A stretch of 64,000 nucleotides of DNA, taken from assembly GCF_021869535.1 (NCBI RefSeq), contig NW_026262690.1, positions 17,199,001-17,263,000 on the forward strand. Direction: 5' to 3'. Below are positions 11,279-22,604 of this stretch, piece after piece. The stretch is from Mytilus californianus. Its lineage: Eukaryota; Mollusca; Bivalvia; Mytilida; Mytilidae. The notes below the pieces were generated by a model. That model ran no database searches. It was not told the origin of the DNA and saw nothing but the letters and a program-made list of their open reading frames with translations. The stretch's first letter is position 1. The number at the start of each line of letters is the position of its first letter. A program made the translations under genes and the position numbers.

Positions 11279-12140
11279 CATATCTTTCATTAAGTGAAGT
11301 ATGTGTTTACGTCCCTAGGCGATGTCCGTTAGTCTGTATTTTCCGAAAGTGTCGTTCACTAGGTAAAGTATATGTCCCTATGCGATGTATGCTAGTCTGT
11401 ATGTCCCGATGGTATCTTTCACTAGGTGAAGTATGTGTTTACGTCTTTATACGATGTATGCTAGTCTGTATGTCCCGATGGTATCTTTCACTAGGTGAAG
11501 TATGTGTTTACGTCTCTATACGATGTAAGTTAGTCTGTATGTCCCGATGGTATCTTTCACTAGGTGAAGTATGTGTTTACGTCTCTATACGATGTATGCT
11601 AGTCTGTATGTCCCGATGGTATCTTTCACCAGGTGAAGTATGTGTTTACGTCTCTATACGATGTAAGTTAGTCTGTATGTCCCGATGGTATCTTTCACTA
11701 GGTGAAGTATGTGTTTACGTCTCTATACGATGTAAGTTAGTTTGTATGTCCCGATGGTATCTTTCGCTAGGTGAAGTATGTGTTTACGTCTCTATACGAT
11801 GTAAGTTAGTCTGTATGTCCCGATGGTATCTTTCACTAGGGGAAGTATGTGTTTACGTCTCTATACGATGTAAGTTAGTCTGTATGTCCCGATGGTATCT
11901 TTCACTAGGTGAAGTATGTGTTTACGTCTCTATACGATGTAAGTTAGTCTGTATGTCCCGATGGTATCTTTCACTAGGTGAAGTATGTGTTTACGTCTCT
12001 ATACGATGTAAGTTAGTCTGTATGTCCCGATGGTATCTTTCACTAGGTGAAGTATGTGTTTACGTTTCTATGCGATGTAACTTAGTCTGTATTTCCCGAT
12101 GGTATATTACACTAAGTGAAGTATGTGTTTACGTACAAGT
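11279..12140 (+). repeat. 69-bp satellite that is open as 23-residue repeats
   Basis: About twelve head-to-tail copies of a 69-bp unit containing 'gtcccgatggtatctttcac' and 'gaagtatgtgtttacgtc'. The central copies are nearly identical and the edge copies are diverged and length-altered, the usual pattern of unequal exchange. Because 69 is a multiple of three, one frame stays open for 255 codons (11380-12147). It encodes about eleven repeats of the type LVCMSRWYLSLGEVCVYVSI with two cysteines in that core and one just before it. There is no upstream or downstream exon evidence, so I treat the reading frame as a by-product, though a repetitive peptide cannot be excluded. Confidence 0.9.
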
Positions 12141-12144
12141 GCGG

Positions 12145-12755
12145 TAATTACTCTTACTCCACATAAACTATGTTTATCTAAACAATTGTTGATATTCTTC
12201 TACTATACTAGATAACCGAATTAGATACAAGTCCTCACAAGCAACGTTATACTGCTGCAAGACATGCCAAATGCTCAGTCACCCAAGGGTCGACTGGGTA
12301 TAAAAAAGATAATTCATGGACCTTCCCTTTCAACATAAAAACTCTTCCTAAAATAGAACGTCCGTTTTAATTTTTGGGATGTATAACTTCACAGACACGT
12401 CCGGTCGGAATAAGGACATTCAACTCGATGATTCGTATAGGGAGACGTTCAAAGCCCCCTGCAACAATTCAATGAGGGTTCCACAGGTTGCATGTTGCAA
12501 GACAAAATTTCGGTCTCTTCAACATACAATGTATCCCAATTTTCCAGTGGCAGTCAAAATTTACCTTCATCTTAGTTGACATACCTTGCTATCTTTTGGT
12601 ATTCATTAGGTTCTTCCACTTTCCGGTGGAAATACCCTTTGATTTTGTTCTGGTAATTCTTTCCTTTCTTCCGCCTAATTTATTTTTAACGCTATTTTGT
12701 TGTATCGCAAAATGTTGCTGAGATTTCTGGTGTATGATATCGAACAGTTATAGAT
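12145..12755. other. No supported feature
   Basis: Overlapping frames at 12379-12579 and 12488-12721 have no recognisable domain. Nothing else seen. Confidence 0.45.
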
Positions 12756-13125
12756 AGATTCTACCACTGCATAAGAGCGTGATACGATATTTATCCACTC
12801 GAGACAGTTAAATTTTCAAATTTAAAACGCGAGGCTTGCCGAGCGTTTTACATATTTAAAATTTAACTGTCGACAGTTGATAAATATTGTATTGCACGAA
12901 ATGTAGTGGTGGAATCTACTTCTCTAATGCATTTAAGACGATATGCAGACAATCTTATTCCTTATTTTCGATTGATCAGCAAAAAGATGTGTTCTTTCCA
13001 TGTGACGTCATCAGGCATTGTCACCATTTTTTATGACATCACAATAGGAAATTCAAAGGAAAGCAAGAAAATTTTACGATAGAATCGAATTTTGACCAAT
13101 GAAGAACTGAGATCAAATGAGCCAC
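12756..13125 (+). mobile_element. Palindromic non-autonomous element, family M, copy 1
   Basis: It begins with 'agattctaccactgc' and has the inverse 'gtagtggtggaatct' at about 12903-12917. Between them is a long palindrome (12782-12897), in which 'cagttaaatttt' and 'aaaatttaactg' flank a GC-rich 'gcgaggcttgccgagc' loop. Homology to a second copy (53660-54212, opposite strand) continues past the palindrome to 'gagatcaaatga' near 13115, so the repeat is about 370 bp. No open frame. Confidence 0.8.
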
Positions 13126-13129
13126 ACGT

Positions 13130-14250
13130 TGATTAAATAAAAATAATCAACAGGTCAGGAAATGGATAAATCGGGTACGAATTAGAGAAACTTTTATAAC
13201 TGACACCGCTTAACCGAACACTTCTCTTTTAAGAGTGATATAACACTCAGTCTGTTATCTCTACTTTTTCGTAACCGTAAAGAAAATTGGTAATTTTCTT
13301 TGTTTCATACTCATAATGTTATAAAATTTTTTGACCGAAGTGATCCGGAGAGTTGTTTTCCCTTTTATATTTGATACAAGTGATTTATATTTGTAACTGG
13401 CAAAACATAAGTGATGAAGACTTAGGGTCTTTTGATTTGAGGTCCTGGTTCCACCAAAAATCAAAATGCAGCCAAGGTCATGTTAAAAAATTTTACTTTT
13501 GCATATTATCGCTTCTCCTCAGAAACCGTAAAAGATAACGACATGCTATTGAAATAATTTGCTATTTGCGACATGATGTGACATATAATGTTTTGTTCGA
13601 AAGAGTTAACATTAAACGGGAGTTTTCTCCCCTCTTATGTTTTAAAAATATGGTGATATAACTCATTAACCGTATATTTTTAAGATCTTGAAAGTTTAAT
13701 TTGACATTCTAGATTTTGACCTACACTTTAACTTCATATTGATACATGATAAAGTCAAAGGGTCTTTGTTGCAAAAAATATTACCTTGAAAAAGGTCAAC
13801 CGGAAGTACATATTGTGAACCGGAGGTGTTTTTTTTTAACAAGAAGTAGCAATTTATCTCCCTTAATTCAAGTTAAAGTATGAAAAAATCCATATATGTT
13901 TTGAATTAGTGGAAAGTAAGCTATTATTTGACTTCGGAAATGACTCTGAGTATACCGAAAGTGGCTGATTAAATCCCTTGTTTCATAAAAAAAGAACCAT
14001 TAACTACATATTTTTTGAATCAGTGAAAGATTAGCTATATTCTGAATCCGGAAATGACATTTTAAACCGGAAGTTCATATTTTTCAATCAAAAGATGAGG
14101 ATTTAAGGTGGAAAGACCTTCAATTGTTAATTTGTTCTCGTCCTGAATATGCATAAAGTATTTGCCACTAGACTTGAAACAAGCAAACACAACAAATTAT
14201 TGGCTTCTTACCAATCTATGAAGGAAAGGTATTTCCAACTAAGATTTACA
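13130..14250. repeat. Unannotated stretch with diverged tandem pair
   Basis: Two diverged ~115-bp segments near 13893-13990 and 14008-14080 share 'ttttgaat.agtg.aag', 'agctat' and 'cggaaatgac', flanked by 'aaccggaagt' motifs. The open frames at 13261-13538 are not recognised. Otherwise nothing seen. Confidence 0.4.
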
Positions 14251-14254
14251 GTTT

Positions 14255-14480
14255 GTTCCTATGTTGTGCTGTCCTGTGTCAAGGGCCGTTGGTTGTCTCG
14301 TTTGAAATATTAAACGTTTTGTCATGTTAGGGCCTTTTATAGTTTGCTATGCGGTATGGTCAGTGTCGAACCCCGTTCGATGACCTACATGTATAGTTGC
14401 TAGCATTCAATTCATTTGATCTCCGGTGTGGAGGATAGTTGTCTGATTGGCAATCATACAACATCTTATTTTTGTTTTGT
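14255..14480 (+). repeat. Family A fragment
   Basis: Contains 'gtttgttcctatgttgtgct', then the middle and 3' blocks 'ccttttatagtttgctatgc', 'cgatgacctac' and 'ttggcaatcatacaacatct'. An internal stretch of the head and centre is deleted. Just downstream, 14485-14530 may be an inverted scrap of the family A head. Confidence 0.75.
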
Positions 14481-14819
14481 GAGCGTTCAACCCTCTGCAA
14501 AAAAACGGGATAGTCGTGTAACAGAACACCATTTAAACAAACTGTTCAATGTTTACTTATTTTGTGTTATATCTCGACTCACTTTTTTTAATATGTACTA
14601 CCTTTGATAAGTATTTAGAATGACGATAAATTTTCACTTCTGTACTCGTACTGTGAACAACAAATTAATTTAATTTTGTAAAAAAATGTTTACTTCCGTA
14701 CTACTACTAACAATATTATTATATTCAATTTTACCTGTGTACGTTGTTTTATTTGACGCCATTTTGTCCCAGGTTTGAGTTGTCTTTTTAACACTGTTCC
14801 TACATCTTCTTTTTTTTTA

Positions 14820-15320
14820 TTAATATTGTATTTATATTGTGTCATAGATCAAACTTATTCGTTCAGTGTATGTTTACTTGTTTTTGTTTAAATGTCTTTT
14901 TGATTGAGTTAAGCCATTTCAATTGATATTTTATAGTGTGTCTTTTAATGTTGTAATGTTACACTACTATCTCAGGTTAGGGTGAAGGTTGTTGCATGTT
15001 AAAACGTTTAAACCCGCTGCATTTATATGCACCTGTCCTAAGTCAGGAGCCTGTTGTTCAGTGGTTGTCGTTTGTTGGTGTGGTTCATGTGTGTTTCTCC
15101 TTTCTCGTTTGTTCTATAGATTAGACCGTTGGTTTTCCTGTTTGAATTGTTTTACACTAGTCATTTTGGAGCGCTTTATAGCTTGCTGTTCAGTGTAAGC
15201 CAAGGCTCCGTGTTGAAGGCCGTACTTTGACCTATAATTGTTAACTTTTTATACATTGTGACTTGGATGGAGAGTTGTCTCAATGGTACTCATACCACAT
15301 CTTCTTATTTATATGTAAAT
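14820..15320 (+). repeat. Family A, longer subfamily, nearly complete
   Basis: Has the diagnostic blocks 'tcaggagcctgttgttcagt', 'ggttgtcgtttgttggt', 'cgctttatagcttgctgttc', 'gtactttgacctataatt' and the 3' end 'catacc acatcttctt'. It starts earlier than other copies, at 'gtgtcatagatcaaactta'. This extension and the variant 'gacttggatggagagttgtc' are shared with the 51270 copy, which defines a subfamily. The 69-codon frame at 14989-15198 lies inside and is not a gene. Confidence 0.85.
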
Positions 15321-15489
15321 ATTAGTTGGAAAGGGGTTTACTCACGATTATTTACCAAGAGCATTTAAAGTTACGTAAAACTATTTCAAAGCCAGTTTCA
15401 AGTAATTAATTAACCGTGTTTTGCCCAGTATGCACTTTAATATGTCTTTACAAGTTCATTTTCAGTATATTTTCTGTTTACAAATTATT

Positions 15490-15740
15490 TTATAAATAGT
15501 CGTGTCCATGAACCATGTTGAATTATTCGAAACACTTAGGACTTTCTACCCCTGGCATAGACTGCATAAGCCGTTTTTGGCACAATTTTTGGTTGTTAAT
15601 GCTCTTTAGCTTCGTATGTTATTAGGCCTTTCAAACTGTTTTTATTCGTGTCCAACTAGTAAGTCATACGTAGACTAAACGCGCGTTTGACGAACAAAAT
15701 TGTAAGCATGGTTCCTTTAATGAGTTTTTTTCACAGAGTA
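15490..15740 (+). repeat. Decayed hammerhead-bearing repeat, family E
   Basis: The upstream part ('ggcatagactgcataagccg', then 'ttttggcacaatttttgg') matches a bivalve repeat I recall. It leads into a degenerate hammerhead at about 15659-15692: stem II GTC/GAC-like with loop, TAAA in place of GAAA, the palindrome ACGCGCGT at 15679-15686, then T15687. The core reads CTAGTAA instead of CTGATGA, so it is almost certainly inactive. The downstream part 'gcatggttcctttaatgag' is also family E and is duplicated at 21138 onward. Confidence 0.6.
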
Positions 15741-17195
15741 TAATATCAATCAGTACAAAGGTATACACCAATTATGAAGTTACAAAAAAATGTAAAGAAC
15801 AGCAATGAAAGCGCTGTTTCTTTGCTTTTTGTGTTTTTTGCTGTGCAAACGTATCAATCCTTTAGATACACTTATTCCAAAAGGTTGCCGATTCGACACT
15901 GTAATTAGATCTATTTGATGAATATTGTTTTATTGGTATAATATTGATTTTGTTATCAGAAGATTAAACCCGACTAAATTATTGTTAAACACATATGCAC
16001 ATTCACGGTACAACAATCTGTCGATATATTTTGACATTGCAAAAGGTGATGTTTTTCTCTGACTGTTAATGACGTCTGTACACTAAATCCATTGGGTGTT
16101 GGATGTGTAATGATTGATATTTTTGTCTTATATACATGATTTTTTATCAGTTGTTATTGGCTTTGATCAAGCGAGAACTCTCATAATTGACGTAGTGTTT
16201 TTTTTTTTTTTTTTTTTTGTTGTTGTTGAATGTATAAATACGCTGCCACGTCCGGTCTGTGTTTTCTTGCTTTTAATCGATCTGATGACTTAAGCCCTTT
16301 TCAACTGAGTTTTGTAGTTTGTTCTATGTTGTAGTGTTACATCACTGTCTCAGGTTAGGGGGAAGGATTTGGCGCCAGCAAACTAGTTTAACCCCGCCAA
16401 ACTCTATATGTGCTTGTAGTTCAGTGGTTAGGCCGTTAGTTTTCTCAATTGAATTGTTTCATATTTTTCATGTCGGAGCCTTTTAATTATAGCCGACTAT
16501 ACGGTATGGTTTCTCATTGTTGAAGGCCTTACGGTTGCGTATATTTTGATATATCTATTTCATTTGAATTTTGGTGGATAGTTATATCATTGGCAATCAT
16601 ACCACATCTTCTTTTTTTATATATGTACTGATTTTTTGTGTCATGGTTGGATTCCTCGCATCCTTTCTTTTCTATCATAATCAGTCTGAGAAAGTCTTAT
16701 CCTGATAAATGCCAAAATAAAGTAACAACAGAATATAAAACCATGAGTGTTCATATATGTATGAAAATACACATCTAAATATGTTATAATTTATAAATAC
16801 AAAATCAATGTTAGTAAAGGTAATGATAATTTTCAAGATCTAACTGAAAACTTTTAAGATACAAAGGATAGTTAAGTTTACATAAATCGTATCTAAACTT
16901 ATGGGATCTATAAAAACATCGCCGTAGATATCAGGTTGTGGTGTCAAGCTAGTACTTATATATAAAATATCTACAGGTTCAAGCTAGTAACTATATATAA
17001 AATATCTACAGGTACAGACAAACTTCCAAACCAAATATTTGTATCTATGAAAAAATTAAGTAATGCTTGTCTAAAGGAATTTGTGATGACAAAATCCCTG
17101 ACTTAATAATTTACCTGGTAGACACAGAATACGTTTAATGAAGTATAAAACGTCACTCTAGCGCGTGTATAACAAACGAGTATAGAAATATAAAA
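15684..17195 (+). repeat. Block X of segmental duplication
   Basis: Matches 21135-22600 at an offset near 5,450 bp with small indels. It includes the 3' half of the family E remnant, a poly-T run at 16200, a family A copy and an AT-rich tail with 'cactctagcgcgtg' near 17153. Inside it, 16925-17010 carries a short direct repeat ('caagctagtacttatatat') that X' has only once. Confidence 0.85.
16245..16625 (+). repeat. Family A copy within block X
   Basis: Nearly full-length: head 'cccttttcaactgagttttg', 'gttacatcactgtctcaggt', 'gtttaaccccgcca', middle 'ggccgttagttttctcaatt', 3' end 'ttggcaatcataccacatct'. It shows the single-copy form of the head that was amplified at 672-1370. Confidence 0.9.
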
Positions 17196-17196
17196 A

Positions 17197-17830
17197 GCAC
17201 AAGAAGTACCCAAAAGAACATCTTTGTCTTAAAAACGAAAATTCACAATAGGGAACAATAAATCGTCTATTGTCCCAAATTTGAAAAAAAAATTTAGAGA
17301 TGTATATGTATTATCGAAATAACGGTATGTAAATTTTTTTTTTATTTTTGTCAATTAAAAAAAATTTCGAAAAAAACATTTTTTATGTTTAAATTTTTAT
17401 AGTCAGTTACATGTAACCTAATTCGAAACACTGAGATCAATCAAAATTATCCGATTTTATAATAACTACATAGTGAAAATAGATATAACTGTTAGTTGTT
17501 TTTCCTTAATTTTGTTGTTGTTTAACAAACTCGATGATGTCATTGATCGAAATATTATGATACAAATGAATCCCAGAAATGCATTCGCTTTTCAACATAT
17601 ACTATAGAGCTAGACTGTTGTGTGATTTGATTAATCTTATTAAAAGTTCTTCCTAGGTTATCTTGTTGGTTGGTTTTATTTGTCGAATGAAAGTACGTCT
17701 GAATATTTTGTTGACGTTTTAATGAATCAGTATTATGACCTCTTACCAAATAGTATTTTAATGAATCAATGGCATATTTCAAATACTATATGTAGTTCTA
17801 AAGTAAAAGATTATCGTATGTTCACCGTCT
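17197..17830 (+). repeat. Block Y, copy 1
   Basis: Starts at 'gaagtacccaaaagaac' and ends at 'aaaagattatcgt'. It recurs at 20120-21137 and 22605-23240. Shared landmarks are 'cgataaatcgtctattgtcc' (here 'caataaatc'), 'tgttgttgtttaac' and 'gaatcccagaaatgcattc'. No supported open frame; 17555-17782 minus is a chance frame. Confidence 0.85.
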
Positions 17831-18532
17831 ATTAAATGCGTAAGGATTACATCCATTTGTTGTGTTTTGCATGTTCAGGACAAATAACTAATAAATCCGA
17901 TCGAAAGGTTCGTCACAATGGTTTGACTGAAATGAAGGGTTTGAAAATCTCAAGTTCATTAAAAGTGGCTTCAAGGGTGTTAATTGGAAAAACGTAGTCA
18001 CACCCTTACATAACATCGAAATTAACTATTTTGTCTTTATCGTAAGATATTTTTAAGGAAATAAAACAGCCATCGATACATCTGTATTCAGAATAAACTA
18101 TGCTCAGCATATTTATTTAGATTTGTCGGTGACCTGTGTACTTATTGCAGAAGAAAATCGATTTCAATTGAAAAAAAAAATCACATTTTCATTTGTATGC
18201 CATCACCCGAACATTTTTGGTATAAAATGTTGATTAAGTAACAAGATATAGAACTTTGCAAAATGATATTTCTATCATAAGATATTTGACGTGTTTATAA
18301 GGCTTTCATTTATCTAATGTTGTGTTATGTAATCTTATAAAGACAGGTTAACAGAATTGATTTATCTTGGAATTGGATAACAAAATATTAGCTAAAAATA
18401 TTAGTATAAAAAATTAAATAAAGCAAAATAATAGTGGAATCGTAATTGTAAATGGTTACAGAAAAACAACAGATGAATAAGTATATAAAAGTTGAGATAT
18501 TGTATAAACACCTGTCTGTTTTTCAATATAAA

Positions 18533-18960
18533 CATTAAGATATGTGGTATGCTTGTCAATCAGACAACAATCCACAAGAGACCAAAGGGAGAGGATGTAA
18601 ACAACTATAGGTCACAATACGCTTTAAACACTGAACAAAACCTACATTGTATAGTAATTATAAAAAGCACCGGTATGAAAAAATGGGAAACAGTTCAAAT
18701 GGGAATAAAAAAAGCTGATTGTTACTTAAAACAATTAACGAACTAAATTCTTACGCAAGTAACGTAAACCACAAAATAACAGGCATGAATAAAGACATAT
18801 ACATACAGAATGTTGCGGGTTAAACATGCTTGTGTGCGCTCCACTCCCTTTATAGTTGAAAAACATAAAACATAAGAACAAACTGTATAAATCAATTGGA
18901 AAAGGTTTGATTCAGATCATCATATCGGCACGAAAAACATAAACCAAAAACAAAAAGATA
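18533..18960 (-). repeat. Family A copy, inverted, full length
   Basis: Starts on the plus strand with the inverse of the 3' end ('agatatgtggtatgcttgtc', 'caatccacaagagaccaaa') and ends with the inverse of the head ('aagaacaaactgtataaatc', then 'aattggaaaaggtttgatt'). The frame at 18492-18746 is a chance frame within it. Confidence 0.85.
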
Positions 18961-19234
18961 AAAGACACAACATGTCGATCAAAGATTGACAGTTAGCTAG
19001 ATCATAGTCAACTTCAACTGATAAAAAATCTTTAATTTCCCAGACTAAAATATCAATAAAGTACCATCCATGATCGTATATTGACCTCTAGATATATTTT
19101 GTTTTTATGTCGATGGGTTGGTGGCATATTAACGTATACCCCTAATCTCCTTTTACTAATGTTTTTATTTAGCACAAATGATGTACTATTCATTATGACA
19201 TTTTGTATATAACATTCCAACGTATGCATACCTG

Positions 19235-19320
19235 GATTTTAAGTGCTAAGGCTTGGGCGTTCCAGGAGAAGGTAAATCTAGCAAAGCGCTTCGGACTCAC
19301 CCAATTTATATTATAAAGTA
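19235..19320 (+). repeat. Family D fragment, hammerhead-like layout
   Basis: Carries 'gagaaggtaaatctagcaaa' followed by the palindrome AAGCGCTT (about 19283-19290) and 'cggactcacc'. The same arrangement is at 24320-24395 and, inverted, at 57950-58090. The core bases are mutated here (GCAAA for GAAA), so this copy is a relic. Confidence 0.5.
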
Positions 19321-19374
19321 GGTTTGCCTTTTTCATGCATATTTCTAATTTTAGATAATTTTGTCATACGTTAA

Positions 19375-20013
19375 GTGTGCGAGGTTAAGTATGATACTTT
19401 AAAACTGATATACAAAATGCTAACAGACCGTGAACAAGGTGCCAACTACTTTGATTTAAGAAATTCAAAAAACACTTGGGATACCATGACCAGGCGTTGG
19501 ACAATGCAGATGGAATTTCACGGCGCAACACACAATCCGTTGAGAGCATTGAAGACTCGGCTGACTGTTTTTGTTGTTGACTATTACTACTATTCACGTT
19601 CATGGACAACCATACGCTATTTTTCGTTTTTGCCAAGGTTACATATAATACATTTTAAAAAGGCAGGTATATGCAATAGTGCGGCAATCTCTTTACCAGT
19701 CAGAGGCTGCAGTCGATTAAATCAAATATGGTACTCGCACACGGTTGACACATTTATGGACATGCAGATAGCGAAGTCTAATCGAACCACAAAAAACGAC
19801 ACCGAAATATATATGTACATGGCAAAACGACTAAAATGGCACCTTCAAACGACACATTGGAAAAACCTAAGCCGACGTAACCGCCAAAAGAGAAAGGCGT
19901 GGCGGGAGGTCTTTATACCGCTGCGACTGGCAGAAAAATGTAAAAAAAAAGGAAACAGTAGGATGAAGATCGCAACACATGTTTTAAAAAGAAGCTGGAT
20001 TAGTTTGTTTTAA
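19375..20013 (+). other. 212-codon open frame of unknown nature
   Basis: The longest non-repetitive frame in the window. Its paralogue at 24430-25060 is broken by frameshifts and stops. In the first 30 codons, several differences between the copies are synonymous or conservative in this frame (D/E, Y/F, caa/cag, tta/ttg), which hints at past coding on this strand. The rest looks unlike a structured protein: it is basic at the C-terminus and lacks a known motif. A minus-strand frame (19385-19636) overlaps it. I do not recognise either product; it may be a decayed element gene. Confidence 0.3.
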
Positions 20014-20119
20014 CATCCCGCTATTATCGTCGCTGATTTTAATAGTAACAACACAACCAGGAATGACAAAACTGATCGAAATTAGTTCTTTAAATTAAGT
20101 TAAGAAATATAATCAGCGT

Positions 20120-21137
20120 AAAAAGAAGACAAAAGAATATCTGCGTCTAAAAAAAGAAAATCTACAATAGGGAACGATAAATCGTCTATTGTCCCAAATT
20201 TGCGTACAGATTTTCCACTGTGAAACTGAGATACCCTAGAAAAGTACAATTATAGTGTTTTATATTAGTGTCAGTTTCCGAATTAGACTATTTACCGAAT
20301 TTGTAATAACATAAACAACACGACGGGTGCCACATGTGGAGCAGGATCTACTTACCCTTCCGGAGCACCCGAGATCACCTCCAGTTTTTGGTGGGGTTCG
20401 TGTTGCTTAGTCTTTAGTTTTCTTTTTTGTGTCATCTGTACTATTATTTGTCTGTTTGTCTTTTTATTTTTGGCCATGGCGTTGTCAGTTTGTTTTCGAT
20501 CTATGAGTTTGACTGTCCCTCTGGTATCTTTCGTCCCTCTTTTTCCATCCGCAATAAACTAGTAATCAGTCATTTTAAAAATGTATAAGTATTATCAAAG
20601 ATAGCAAATATATAGAATGTGGTGGGGTAAAACTAGTAGGTGGTTTTATCATTTTTTTTTTTTTTTTTAATTTAAAAAAAAATAATCGAACATTTCAAAA
20701 ACAATTTTATTTTTAGTCAGCTTCATGTAATCGAATTCGAAACAAAAGGACAAATCTAAATTATCCGATTTTATTATACCTACAAAGTGACGATAAATAC
20801 AACTGTTAGTTGTTTTTTCTTAATTTTGTTGTTGTTTAAAAAACTCGATGATGCCATTGATCAAAATAGTGTGATACTAATGAATCCCAGAAATGCATTC
20901 TCTTTTCAACATAGAATCATGATAATATAGAGCTAGACTTTTGTATGATTTGATTAATCTTTTTTGAAGTTCTTCCTATGTTATCTTGTTGGATTAATGA
21001 AAGTACGCCTGACTATTTTGTTGACGTTTTAATGAATCAGTATTAGGACCTCTTTCATTTTCTTACCTAATAGTAATTTAATTAACCAATGGCATATTTC
21101 AAATACTACATGTAGTTCGAAAGTAAAAGATTATCGT
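20120..21137 (+). repeat. Block Y', interrupted by a family C insertion
   Basis: Matches Y and Y'' up to 'attgtcccaaatttgcg' at about 20202 and resumes at 'atgtataagtattatc' at about 20580. The right end stops at 'ttatcgt' (21137), where it joins block X' directly. Confidence 0.85.
20202..20578 (+). mobile_element. Family C insertion: 3' tail of the RT element
   Basis: Contains 'cacgacgggtgccacatgtg', 'cttacccttccggagcaccc', 'ggccatggcgttgtcagttt' and ends near 'atctttcgtccctctttttc'. The same string in reverse follows the RT frame at 45561-46160, so this is the 3' end of that retroelement. Comparison with Y and Y'' shows that it was inserted here, which makes the boundaries reliable to within about 20 bp. 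Confidence 0.88.
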
Positions 21138-22604
21138 TTGACGAACAAAATTGTAAGCTTGGTATTTTTAATGAGTTTTTTCACAGAGTATAATATCAAT
21201 CAGTACAACGGTATACACCCACTATGAAGTTGAAGAACAGCAATAAAAGCGCTGTTTCTTTGCTTTTTGTGTATTTTGCTGATCAAACGTATCAATCCTT
21301 TAAATACACTTATTCTAAAAGGTTACCGATTCGACACTGTAATTGGATCTTTTTGATGAATATTGTTTTATTGGTATAACTATTGATTTTGTTATCAGAA
21401 GATTAAAACCATACTAACTTATGAATGTTAAACACATATGCACATTCACGGTACTACAAGCTGTCGATATATTTTGTGATGTTTTTCTCTGACTGTTAAT
21501 GACGTCTGTACACTAAATCCATTAAGTGTTGGATGTGTAATGATTGATATTTTAGTCTTAGATACATGATGTTTTTATCAGTTGTTATTGGCTTTGATGA
21601 AGCGAGTACTCTCATAATTTACGTAGGGTTTTTTTCTTCTTGTTGTGAGATGTATAAATACGCTGACACGTCCGGTCTGTGTTTTCTGCCTTGTATCGAT
21701 CTGATGAGTTGAGCCCTTTTCAACTGATTTTTGAAATATGTTCTTATGTTGTAGTGTTACATCACTGTCTCAGGTTAGGGGAGGATTTGGCGCCAGCAAA
21801 ATAGTTTAACCCCGCCACATTATATATGTAGTTCAGTGGTTAGGCCGTTAGTTTTCTCAATTGAATTCTTTCATATTTTTCATGTCGGAGACTTTTAATT
21901 ATAGCCGACTTTACGATATGGGTTTCTCATTGTTGAAGGCCTTACGGTTGCGTATAATTTGTTATATCTATTTCATTTGAAAATTATCATTTGGTGGATA
22001 GTTATCTCATTGGCAATCATACCACATCTTCTTTTTTATATATGTACTGATTTTTTGAGTCATGGTTGGATTCCCCGTATCCTTTCTTTTCTATCATAAT
22101 CAGTCTGAGAAAGTATGTATCATGATAAATGCGAAAAAAGTACCAACAGAATATAAAACCGCGAGTGTTCATATATGTATAAAAATACACATCTAAATAT
22201 GTTATAATTTATAAATACAAAATTCAATGTTAGTACCGGTAATGATAATTTTCAAGATCTAACTGCAATGATCAATTGAAAACTTTTAAGATACAAAGGA
22301 TAGCTAAGTTTACATGAATCGTGTCTAAATTTACGGGATCTATACAATCATCTCCGTAGGTATTAGGTTGTGGTGGCAAACTAGCAATTATATATAAAAT
22401 ATATACAGGTACGGACAAACTTTCAAACCAAATATGTGTATCTATGAAAGAATTAAGTAATGCTTGTCTAAAGGAATTTGTGATGATGAAATCCCTGATT
22501 TAATAATTTACCCAGTAAACACAGCATACGTTTAATGATGTATAAAACGTCACTCTAGCGCGTGCATAGCAAACGTGCATAGAAATATATAAAGCGCAAG
22601 AAGT
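21135..22604 (+). repeat. Block X', second copy
   Basis: Begins abruptly at 'cgtttgacgaac', equivalent to 15684, and follows X to its junction with Y''. The start lies within 1-4 bases of the predicted cleavage position of the decayed hammerhead in block X. Confidence 0.85.
21660..22045 (+). repeat. Family A copy within block X'
   Basis: Paralogue of 16245-16625 with the same head, middle and 3' blocks ('ctggttagg'-type centre shortened). It is present because the block was duplicated, not through a new insertion. Confidence 0.9.

Larger units (their letters stand above)
17830..20095 (+). repeat. Block Z, copy 1
   Basis: Matches 23240-25150 with several indels. It contains an inverted family A copy, a short family D fragment (19235-19320) and the 212-codon frame at 19375-20013. 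Confidence 0.8.

Noticed and set aside
16280-21705. CTGATGA strings in family A heads as hammerhead cores
   Set aside because: They are followed by 'ctt/gttaagcccttttcaactg' with no stem II and no GAAA at the right distance.
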